A program made the translations under genes and the position numbers. Below the pieces are notes generated by a model that saw only the letters and a list, made by a program, of their open reading frames with translations, did no database searches and was not told where the DNA came from. Of a DNA stretch of 64,000 bases, positions 57,492 to 64,000 are shown in pieces. The stretch's first letter is position 1, and each line of letters begins with the position of its first letter. Source of the stretch: JALYRV01 sp036675475 (lineage in GTDB: Bacteria; Acidobacteriota; Vicinamibacteria; Vicinamibacterales; SCN-69-37); NCBI GenBank assembly GCA_036675475.1, contig JAKFEY010000021.1:21527-85526 (forward strand), written 5' to 3'.

Positions 57492-59672
57492 GTGCGACAC
57501 TGGGCCATGACGCTTTTCGCCGCCGCGGGTGCTGCTCTGCTCGTGTTTGCCGGCGCGCCCGGATGCTCGTCTCCGGATCAGGCGCCGACCTTCTCGTTAC
57601 CTCCCGCTACTTTCCCCGACATCGTCGCCACTGCTGCCACGGATCCGGCTGATGCGTTGAAGGCGCTCGAGGCGCGGCGCGGCGGCAGTCCCTCGATCGA
57701 AGCCGACGTGCTGCGCGCGCGGCTGCTGGGCGAGGTGGGGCGTCACGGCGAGAGCGCGGATGCCTGGGACGCGGTCGCGGCGTCTGAGCCGTCGCTCGCG
57801 GCCTTTGCGCGGCGCGCATCGCTCAGCGCGAGCCTGGAAGCCGGCCATCTCGATCGCGCGAACGCCACTCTTACCACTCTGCTTGCCGAAGGCGGCCCGA
57901 CCGAGCACACCGATCTCGCGCTGCAGGTGGCGGCGCGGCTTCGCACGGCGGGACGGCACGACGAGGCGCGCGCGCTGTTCCGCCGCGTGCTTCAGGCGCA
58001 TGCGTCGGGATCGCGCGCGGAAGAAGCACGCATCGGCCTGGCGGAGTCGCTGGCCGCAACCGGCGACACGGCCGGCGCGCTCGACGAACTTCGGCGCGTG
58101 CGCCTGACGTTTGGCAACTTCGAGGCGTACGAGGCCGCGAAGCGCGCCGAAATCCGCATCGCGAATGCGGCCGGCGTGGACGTTCCGCCGGTCACGGCGG
58201 CCAACTACGCGACGATGATCGAGCGGCTGCTCGCGCGCTCGCGCTACGACGAGGCGATCGTCCTGTACGAGCAATGGAAACATGTAAATGGAGCCGACGC
58301 CGCCAGACTCGAGGCGGCGATAATCGATACGCTTTATCGCGCGCGCGACAACAGCAAGGCGCGCGATCGCATTCGGCGCTTTCGCAGCCGCTGGCCCGGC
58401 AGCACTTATGACGATGAGCTGACGGTGCTGGATTTCCGCATCGCCATCCGCGAGGCGCGGACGGCCGATGTGCGGAAGCTTGGCTACGCGATCATGCGCG
58501 GCCGCGTCAGCGGGGTCTCCGCATCGGATGAGCGCAGCATCGGCCGCCTGGTCGGGTCGTACCTCGCCGCCGTCGGCCAGGTGAAAGAGGCGCTCGAGGT
58601 GTTCCGCGAGTTGTTTCAATCGAGCCGCTCGTCGAGCGAACAGGAAGATCTGCTCTGGCGCGCGGGCATCACGGCGCTGCGTGCCGGCGACCTCGATCGC
58701 GCGACATCGAATCTGCAGGGTCTGATCGACCGCGGCCCCGGCGCCGAAACCACGCGCATCGCGCGGTTCTGGATTGCCGGCGCGGAAGCGAAGCGCGGCA
58801 ACACGGCAGAAGCCGCGCGCATCTGGACCAGCCTGGCCGACGAGCAGCCGCTGGACTACTACGGCCTTCGCGCGGCCGATCGCATCGGCCGCACCGATCG
58901 GATCGGGCCGTCGGCGCCGCCGCCGCCGGATTTGTCGATGCGCGACGAGACGCGCGCCGCGCCGGAGCTGCGCGCCGCACAGATTCTTTCAGCCGCGGGG
59001 TTCGCGCCGCAGGCGGCGGCCTTCGCGCGGCAGGCGGCCGAGCGCTTCCCCTCGGATCTCGGCATCGCCTATGAAGCCGCGCGCGTGAGCGCCGCGGCGG
59101 GCGAATATCGCGCGGCGCATTCGCTGATGGCGCGCCGCTTCCCCACCTACATGGCGCGCGGGGGCCGCGATCTGCCGCCCGATTTCCTGAAGCTGTTCTG
59201 GCCGATGGCCTTCGAAGCGCAGATTGTCGAGGCGGCGAAGCGCGCCGGCATCGACCCGCTCGTGATGCTGTCGATCGCGCGGCGCGAGTCGCGCTACGAC
59301 CCGGGCGTGCGCTCGGTGGTCGGCGCGATCGGCCTGTTCCAGTTCATGCCGTACACCGCCGAGGAGCTGGCCGGCCCCGCCGGGCTCACCGACGTCAGCG
59401 AAGGCGCGCTCAAGACGCCGCGCGCGGCCGCGCGCCTGGCCGCCACCTATCTGCGCGAGCTGCTGCGCCGCTTCGACGGCGAGCTGGCTCCCGCCGCCGC
59501 GTCGTACAACGCGGGCGAGGATCTCGCGACCATCTGGTGGAAAGCCCACAAGGCGGCGGGCGTCGACATGTTCGTGGAGATGATTCCGTACGCCGAAACG
59601 CGCGGCTACGTGCGCGAGGTCGTCGCCAACTACGAAACGTATCAGTGGTTGTATGGAATTGAGCGTCGGTGA
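57492..59672 (+). CDS. Slt70-type soluble/lipid-anchored lytic transglycosylase
   Basis: 726 residues. Signal sequence with cysteine (LVFAGAPGCSSPD) suggests a lipoprotein. About 500 residues of TPR-like alpha-superhelix precede the catalytic SLT domain: SIARRESRYDPGVRS (catalytic E599), GAIGLFQFMPYTA and ASYNAGED. It cleaves peptidoglycan to 1,6-anhydro-muropeptides. GTG 57492 was preferred to ATG 57507 because it gives the signal its basic residues. The gap before it holds the short GGTGATCT repeat; its stop sits in repeat A. Confidence 0.92.
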   Translation: MRHWAMTLFAAAGAALLVFAGAPGCSSPDQAPTFSLPPATFPDIVATAATDPADALKALEARRGGSPSIEADVLRARLLGEVGRHGESADAWDAVAASEPSLAAFARRASLSASLEAGHLDRANATLTTLLAEGGPTEHTDLALQVAARLRTAGRHDEARALFRRVLQAHASGSRAEEARIGLAESLAATGDTAGALDELRRVRLTFGNFEAYEAAKRAEIRIANAAGVDVPPVTAANYATMIERLLARSRYDEAIVLYEQWKHVNGADAARLEAAIIDTLYRARDNSKARDRIRRFRSRWPGSTYDDELTVLDFRIAIREARTADVRKLGYAIMRGRVSGVSASDERSIGRLVGSYLAAVGQVKEALEVFRELFQSSRSSSEQEDLLWRAGITALRAGDLDRATSNLQGLIDRGPGAETTRIARFWIAGAEAKRGNTAEAARIWTSLADEQPLDYYGLRAADRIGRTDRIGPSAPPPPDLSMRDETRAAPELRAAQILSAAGFAPQAAAFARQAAERFPSDLGIAYEAARVSAAAGEYRAAHSLMARRFPTYMARGGRDLPPDFLKLFWPMAFEAQIVEAAKRAGIDPLVMLSIARRESRYDPGVRSVVGAIGLFQFMPYTAEELAGPAGLTDVSEGALKTPRAAARLAATYLRELLRRFDGELAPAAASYNAGEDLATIWWKAHKAAGVDMFVEMIPYAETRGYVREVVANYETYQWLYGIERR

Positions 59673-59690
59673 GGTGAGAGTTAAGAATCA
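59668..59690 (+). repeat. Dispersed repeat A, partial copy at two stop codons
   Basis: GGTGAGGTGAGAGTTAAGAA and three more bases. The first TGA is the stop of the transglycosylase gene; the TCA at the other end is the reverse-strand stop of the esterase gene. The element therefore fills the entire convergent gap. Confidence 0.65.
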
Positions 59691-60338
59691 GCCGGCCAGG
59701 GCGGCGAGGAACCTTCCGAGCTCGCGTCTGAACTCCTCGGTGCATTCGTGCCCGCCGTCGAAGCGCACGCTGCCGTGCGGCGCGCCTTTCTCCTCGAGCA
59801 GCGTTAGGTCGGCCTGCATCTTCGCGTCGGTGTACCACTCGTCGCGCGTGCCGCCGGCGACCAGCGCGATCGGGAAGTTTTCGGCCGGCGCATCCTTCAG
59901 CTCCGGCGGAATGTCGCCGGCGAGCGCCACGATGCCGTCGGCGCGGCGGCGGCCGAGCACCGCGGCGCGCCACGCCATCGACGCGCCCTGGGAAAAGCCC
60001 ACGCACACGATCACGTCGGCGCGGCGCTCCCGCTGCAGCGCCACGGTCGCCTCGTCGACATACTCGACGTTCTCGGCAATCGTCAGCTCGCGATCCTCGC
60101 GCGTCATCCAGCTGGCCACGACCTGATCGTTGCGTCCGTAGAACGGATGCAGCGCCTGGATCGACGCAATCGTCCACTGGTCGATGCCGGGCACCGTCTC
60201 GAGCATCTCGATCATGGATTCGGCGCGCTGCGCGTAGCCGTGAAACGCCAGGAGGAGGCGCGACCGCTTGCCGTCGTACGCGGCGTCGCGCACGACGACC
60301 CGGCCATGGGCGCGCGCAGGGACGGAGAACACGTTCAT
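59688..60338 (-). CDS. Alpha/beta hydrolase (phospholipase/carboxylesterase type)
   Basis: 216 residues. Nucleophile GFSQGAS, acid in GGTRDEWYT and histidine in DGGHE give the triad of the carboxylesterase/phospholipase family; LLLAFHGYAQRAESM is the oxyanion strand. Cytoplasmic, substrate unknown. It is divergent from pepF through a 20-base gap with the palindrome GATAAGCTTATC. Not similar enough by eye to the hydrolase at 56785 to call a duplicate. Confidence 0.86.
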   Translation of the reverse strand: MNVFSVPARAHGRVVVRDAAYDGKRSRLLLAFHGYAQRAESMIEMLETVPGIDQWTIASIQALHPFYGRNDQVVASWMTREDRELTIAENVEYVDEATVALQRERRADVIVCVGFSQGASMAWRAAVLGRRRADGIVALAGDIPPELKDAPAENFPIALVAGGTRDEWYTDAKMQADLTLLEEKGAPHGSVRFDGGHECTEEFRRELGRFLAALAG

Positions 60339-60343
60339 GCGCT

Positions 60344-60355
60344 GATAAGCTTATC
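60344..60355. promoter_or_regulatory. Palindrome GATAAGCTTATC between divergent genes
   Basis: A perfect 12-base palindrome in the 20-base gap between ATG 60338 (minus) and ATG 60359 (plus). It contains -10-like hexamers on both strands (GATAAG, TAAGCT), close enough for leaderless starts on either side. It could be a bidirectional promoter, an operator, or both. Confidence 0.45.
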
Positions 60356-60358
60356 CGC

Positions 60359-62173
60359 ATGGCAACGCGCGAGCGCGGAGAGATCGAAGAGCGGTGGAAG
60401 TGGAACCTGGCCGACATCTATCCCGGCTGGGAGGCCTGGGACGCCGCCCGGGCCGAACTGGGCCGGGGTGTCGACGAGTACGCCACGCTGCAGGGCTCGC
60501 TCGCCGGCGGCGCTGACGCGCTGCTGCGCGCATTCCAGCTCTCGGATTCGCTCGGGCAGATTGCGTACAAGGTGTGGTACTTCGTTTCGCTCAGGTACGA
60601 CGAGGACCAGCGCGACAACGACGTCAACGCGCGCAAGCAGCAGGTGCAGGAGCTGCTCGCCCGCTGGCAGCAGGCCGCCAGCTGGTTCAACCCGGAACTG
60701 CTGCGCGTGCCGCTCGACACCGTGCGCGGCTGGATGGACGCGCTGCCCGACCTGGCGGTCTATCGCTTCGCCATCGAAGATCTCTACCGGCAGCAGGAGC
60801 ATGTGCTCGACGAGCAGGGCGAGCACCTGCTGTCGCTTGCGTCGCGTCTGGCGGGCGTGCCGTACGATTCGTACGCCGCGCTGTCGACCTCCGACGTCAA
60901 GTTCCCCACGGTCACGCTGAGCGACGGCAGCGACGTCACGGTGTCGTACGCGCAGTATCGCGCGATCATCGCGACGCGCCGCGATCAGGACGATCGCCGC
61001 AAGGCGTTCGAGGCGATGTACGGCACGTACGCGGGCGCGCTCAACACGTACGCCACGCTCTATCACGGTGTCTGCCAGCGCGACTGGTTCCACGCGCGCG
61101 CGCGCGGCTACGACACGACGCTCGAGGCCGCGCTTCACGGCGACAACATCCCCACCTCTGTGGTCGAAACGCTGATTGCCGCCACGCGCGAGGGCGTCGA
61201 GCCGCTTCGGCGCTATCACCGGCTGCGCCGCCGCGTGCTCGGGCTGAAGGAATACTTCCCGTTCGACTTCTCCATCCCGCTGCAGGCCTACGACCGCCGC
61301 TACCCCTACGCCGGCGTTCTCGACGACATCGTCCGCTCGGTGGAGCCGCTGGGCGCCGAGTATCAGGCGCGGATGCGCCAGGGGTTCGATGGGCGCTGGA
61401 TCGACGTGTACGAGAATGCCGGCAAGCGCAGCGGCGCGTATTCCGCGCCCGTATACGGCGTGCACCCGTACATGCTGATGAACTTCAACGACACGCTGGA
61501 CGATGTGTTCACGCTGGCGCACGAGATGGGCCACTCGATGCACACGATGCTGTCGCACCAGCGGCAGCCCTTCATCTATTCGAGCTACACCATCTTTGTC
61601 GCCGAAGTGCCGTCGACGCTGAGCGAAGCGCTGCTGCTCGAGCAGATGCTGGCGCAGTCGGCCGATCGGCTCGAGCGGGCGGTGCTGCTGCAGCACGCCA
61701 TCGACAACATCACGAGCACGTTCTACACGCAGGTGATGTTCGCCGACTACGAGCTGCAGGCGCACCGGCTGATCGAGCAGGGCGAGCCGATGACGGCCGA
61801 CGTGCTCGACAAGCTGTATCTCGACTGCTTCAACGCGTACTACGGCGACGCCGTCGACACGCATCCGCTGACGCGCATCACGTGGGCGCGCATTCCGCAC
61901 TTCTACAACTCGCCGTACTACGTGTATCAGTACGCCACCTGCTTCGCGTCGGCCGCGAAACTCGCGAAGCAGATCACCGAGGGCAGTGACGCGTCGAAGG
62001 CCGAGGCGCGCGAGCGCTATCTGGAGCTGTTGTCGTCGGGAGGCAGCGACTATCCGATGGAGCAGCTGCGGCGCGCCGGCGTCGACCTCGGCGAGCCATC
62101 CACGGTGCGCGCGGTCGTCGATCAGCTGGATGCGCTGGTCAGCCGACTCGAGCGTGAGCTGGAGAATTCTTAA
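60359..62173 (+). CDS. pepF: Oligoendopeptidase F (M3B family)
   Basis: 604 residues, family length. The zinc site is HEMGHSMH (H388, E389, H392), with the third ligand expected in FVAEVPSTLSEALLLE. The N-terminal helical part (EERWKWNLADIYPGWEAWD) and RKAFEAMYGTYAGALNTYA are typical. It is cytoplasmic and cleaves short peptides. The stop TAA lies inside a reverse copy of repeat A. Confidence 0.95.
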   Translation: MATRERGEIEERWKWNLADIYPGWEAWDAARAELGRGVDEYATLQGSLAGGADALLRAFQLSDSLGQIAYKVWYFVSLRYDEDQRDNDVNARKQQVQELLARWQQAASWFNPELLRVPLDTVRGWMDALPDLAVYRFAIEDLYRQQEHVLDEQGEHLLSLASRLAGVPYDSYAALSTSDVKFPTVTLSDGSDVTVSYAQYRAIIATRRDQDDRRKAFEAMYGTYAGALNTYATLYHGVCQRDWFHARARGYDTTLEAALHGDNIPTSVVETLIAATREGVEPLRRYHRLRRRVLGLKEYFPFDFSIPLQAYDRRYPYAGVLDDIVRSVEPLGAEYQARMRQGFDGRWIDVYENAGKRSGAYSAPVYGVHPYMLMNFNDTLDDVFTLAHEMGHSMHTMLSHQRQPFIYSSYTIFVAEVPSTLSEALLLEQMLAQSADRLERAVLLQHAIDNITSTFYTQVMFADYELQAHRLIEQGEPMTADVLDKLYLDCFNAYYGDAVDTHPLTRITWARIPHFYNSPYYVYQYATCFASAAKLAKQITEGSDASKAEARERYLELLSSGGSDYPMEQLRRAGVDLGEPSTVRAVVDQLDALVSRLERELENS

Positions 62174-62200
62174 CTCTTAACTCGCCACATCTGAATTTCA
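62164..62200 (-). repeat. Dispersed repeat A, full-length reverse copy
   Basis: On the minus strand TGAAATTCAG starts with the stop codon of the cyclophilin gene (62200-62198) and ends in GTTAAGAATTCT, which contains the pepF stop on the other strand. The two full-length copies (4607 and here) agree at about 32 of 36 positions. Confidence 0.75.
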
Positions 62201-62773
62201 ACGCGCTCTCACGCCTTTGATCAGGACCGCGTCCACGGGCACCGCTTCGTGGCCGTCGACGCGCCGCACCGGCACGTTCGCGATCGTGTCCACGACGTCC
62301 ATCCCCTCGAGCACGCGCCCGAACACCGCGTATCCGTACATGTCGGGCGAGATGCCGCGGTGATTGAGCTGGCTGTTGTCCTCGACGTTCACGAAGAACT
62401 CCGCCGTGGCGCTGCGCACCGATGAGGAGCGCGCCATCGCCACCGTGCCGCGCAGGTTGCGCAGGCCGTTGGCGGCTTCGTTGCGGATCGGCGGGCGCGT
62501 GGGCTTCGACTGCATGTCGGGCGTGTAGCCGCCGCCCTGAATCATGAAGCCGCGCAGCACGCGGTGAAAGATCGTGCCGTCGTAATGTCCCGCCTTGGCG
62601 TACGCCAGGAAGTTCTGCACCGACACCGGCGAGCGGTCCTGCCGGAGCTCGACGACGATGTCGCCGAGCGAGGTTTCGATGACGACGACCGGGTTGGCTG
62701 GATTGGCCGGCTGGGCGGGCGCAGGCACCGGGGCTTGGAGCAACGCTGACAGGACGAGCACGAGGAAAGCCAT
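62198..62773 (-). CDS. Exported single-domain cyclophilin (peptidyl-prolyl isomerase)
   Basis: 191 residues with a short signal sequence (MAFLVLVLSALLQAP) and Pro/Ala linker. Cyclophilin motifs: GTIFHRVLRGFMIQGGGY with catalytic Arg, SATAEFFVNVEDNSQLNHRG, and YGYAVFGRVLEGMDVVDTIA. The domain resembles PpiA/B. It acts on secreted proteins. TACCAT lies eight bases before the ATG. The stop codon is part of repeat A. Confidence 0.93.
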   Translation of the reverse strand: MAFLVLVLSALLQAPVPAPAQPANPANPVVVIETSLGDIVVELRQDRSPVSVQNFLAYAKAGHYDGTIFHRVLRGFMIQGGGYTPDMQSKPTRPPIRNEAANGLRNLRGTVAMARSSSVRSATAEFFVNVEDNSQLNHRGISPDMYGYAVFGRVLEGMDVVDTIANVPVRRVDGHEAVPVDAVLIKGVRAR

Positions 62774-63082
62774 GAATCATCATGGTAATCCCGGAAACCG
62801 GATGCACTGATCCTGTTGGCTGGATCCAGCCGGGCGTGGGCGCGTCTGCCCTGACGGTCGACCGAGGGGGAATGGCGTGCAACCTCTGACGAGAGCACAG
62901 CTTGGAGGGACGAGCCGTTTACCAATTTCGGAGGCGGGCCGCCGGGCCGTACGGCACGCCCTTTTCATAGCAGGAAGGCGCACATGGTACCGCCGAACAG
63001 GGCCTCCGGTCTGCGCGCGGCGGATTCTTAACTTTTTCACGAGCGCCCGATCCGCGAGGTCGCGCGCTGCAAGGTCCCCCGA
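62774..63082. other. 309-base gap without a recognised gene
   Basis: No protein-coding signal convinces in either strand. It holds a partial copy of repeat A (GGATTCTTAACTT, 63022-63034), short GC-rich self-complementary stretches (around 62936-62960) and the likely promoter of the downstream gene, for which no clear -10 was seen. I compared it by eye with tRNA, SRP RNA and common riboswitch cores and saw no match, but a structured 5' leader cannot be excluded. Confidence 0.5.
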
Positions 63083-64000
63083 ATGGGCATTCTCGACAAG
63101 CTGCGACCCCAGCCGCGCTGGAAGCATGCAGACCCCGCCGTCAGGCTCGACTCCCTGTCTCAGATCGACGATGCGGCGGTGCTCGCCGAGGTGGCGTCCA
63201 CCGACACCGACGCGCGCGTGCGCCGCAAGGCGCTCGACATGGTCGAGGACGTCGACGTGATCGCGGCCATCGCCGCGCGCGACGCGGATGCGGGCGTGCG
63301 CGACGCGGCGGCCGATGCGCTCGCCGAGATTGCGGCGAATCCGTCCGCCGATGCGGGCGTCGCGGCACGGGCGGTGGCGGGCATCAGCGACGAGCGGCGC
63401 CTGGCGATTGTCGCGCGCACGTCGCCGCATGCGGCCGCGCGGCAGGACGCGCTGGCGCGCGTGCATGAGCCGAAGACCCTGGGATCGATTGCGCGCAATG
63501 CGCATGACGAAGCCATTGCCCACGCGGCGTCGGGCCGGCTGGCCGATGCCGCCGCCCTGCTGGACGTGGCGATCAACAGCACGCACAAGGACGTCGCCAT
63601 GTCGGCGTTCGAGCGAGTCATCGACGAGCAGGCCCCCGCCGGGAACGAAGACGCGAACAATCGCGAGCGGCTCGAGCAGATCGCGAACCGGTCGCAGCAG
63701 AAGGCCGTGGCGCGGCGCGCGAAGGCCATGCTGCAGGCCATGGCCGACGCCGAGGCCGCGCGGAAGGCCGCGGACGAAGAGCACCGTAAGCAGGTCACGT
63801 CCGTCGTCGAGAGCCTCGAGCGGCTCGCGGCGCAGGACCACGACGAGGACTGGCGCGCGGCCGACGCGGCGCTGGCGCGCGCGCGCGACGCGTGGGCGTC
63901 GGCCGGCGGCGTGTCCGACCCGTCGCTGACCGCGCGCGTCGACAAGGCGTCGGAGGCCGTGCGGACGCGCATCACGGCGGCGCGCGAGGCGGAAGCCGCC
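63083..64000 (+). CDS. HEAT-repeat / DUF349 protein, N-terminal part
   Basis: 306 codons are visible before the right edge. MGILDKLRPQPRWKHADPAVRLDSL opens a series of HEAT-like repeats (DTDARVRRKALDMV, DADAGVRDAAADALAEIA, about 20-170). From about 235 a charged coiled coil (ADAEAARKAADEEHRKQ) leads to a segment with the DUF349 look (HDEDWRAADAALARARDAWASAG). This architecture occurs as a multi-DUF349 protein in several phyla; the function is unknown. The start was chosen from codon pattern; the ribosome site is weak. Confidence 0.78.
   Translation, partial: MGILDKLRPQPRWKHADPAVRLDSLSQIDDAAVLAEVASTDTDARVRRKALDMVEDVDVIAAIAARDADAGVRDAAADALAEIAANPSADAGVAARAVAGISDERRLAIVARTSPHAAARQDALARVHEPKTLGSIARNAHDEAIAHAASGRLADAAALLDVAINSTHKDVAMSAFERVIDEQAPAGNEDANNRERLEQIANRSQQKAVARRAKAMLQAMADAEAARKAADEEHRKQVTSVVESLERLAAQDHDEDWRAADAALARARDAWASAGGVSDPSLTARVDKASEAVRTRITAAREAEAA

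Noticed and set aside
62774..63082. Possible riboswitch or structural RNA in the long gap
   Set aside because: No match by eye to conserved cores of cobalamin, TPP, SAM, glycine or cyclic-di-GMP riboswitches, SRP RNA or tRNA. A covariance-model search would decide.

Overview
The window is about two-thirds G+C and contains no phage, plasmid, transposase, rRNA or tRNA gene. It reads as ordinary chromosome of an Acidobacteriota member, probably the Vicinamibacteria (subgroup 6) side. The reasons are two proteins of the acidobacterial VWFA-related family in a TPR cassette, secreted BNR/sortilin-like and TolB-like propellers, several M28 peptidases, a cytochrome c next to a PQQ-type propeller, and many secreted proteins of unknown role. 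This placement is inferred from protein families; no marker RNA is present.

Layout. 0-6.9 kb: two-component operon ending in a membrane PH/DUF885-like fusion, quinone oxidoreductase, membrane protein, SGNH lipoprotein. 7-11.5 kb: membrane hybrid kinase, ParE, DinB-like protein. 11.5-17.2 kb: 2-oxoglutarate dehydrogenase E2 and E1, proline dehydrogenase. 17.2-21 kb: cytochrome c, PQQ propeller with EF-hands, HExxH membrane protein, small proteins including one frameshifted gene. 21-24.4 kb: solitary DNA methyltransferase coupled to ParC. 24.5-28 kb: MHS transporter, GT-C-like membrane protein, DPP4 N-terminal fragment. 28-35.4 kb: BNR protein divergent from a TPR / VWA-TPR / VWA operon. 35.5-42.8 kb: secreted proteins, HTH-HEPN protein, DNA polymerase IV, GntR regulator, double cyclophilin, NYN-LOTUS protein. 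42.9-47.3 kb: M28 peptidase divergent from sulfurtransferase-SufE-M28. 47.3-51.5 kb: AlkD-like remnant, outer-membrane barrels, PIG-L deacetylase, Tag glycosylase, rhomboid protease. 51.5-56.7 kb: ArsR-methyltransferase, internally deleted PQQ propeller, MetH. 56.8-64 kb: two alpha/beta hydrolases, Slt transglycosylase, PepF, cyclophilin, and the start of a HEAT/DUF349 protein.

How the genes work together. The clearest units are the histidine kinase/response regulator operon; sucA-sucB with the DinB-like gene; parC with its DNA methyltransferase; the three VWA/TPR genes (ATGA overlaps); sulfurtransferase-sufE-M28; and ArsR/methyltransferase-PQQ remnant-metH (ATGA overlaps), which fits methionine-cycle control.

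The most interesting signals are not single genes. (1) About a dozen genes have a TATAAT-like hexamer 5-10 bases before the start codon and no Shine-Dalgarno, as expected for leaderless mRNAs; in several divergent pairs one shared, nearly symmetric hexamer sits between two start codons only 17-25 bases apart. (2) Several dispersed repeat families lie exactly at stop codons. (3) The same kind of repeats occur in frame inside coding sequences, at interdomain linkers of SucB, MetH and the ArsR-methyltransferase and in the DPP4 fragment. (4) There are several gene remnants: an internally deleted PQQ propeller in the metH operon, a DPP4 fragment, an AlkD-like tail and a frameshifted small gene.
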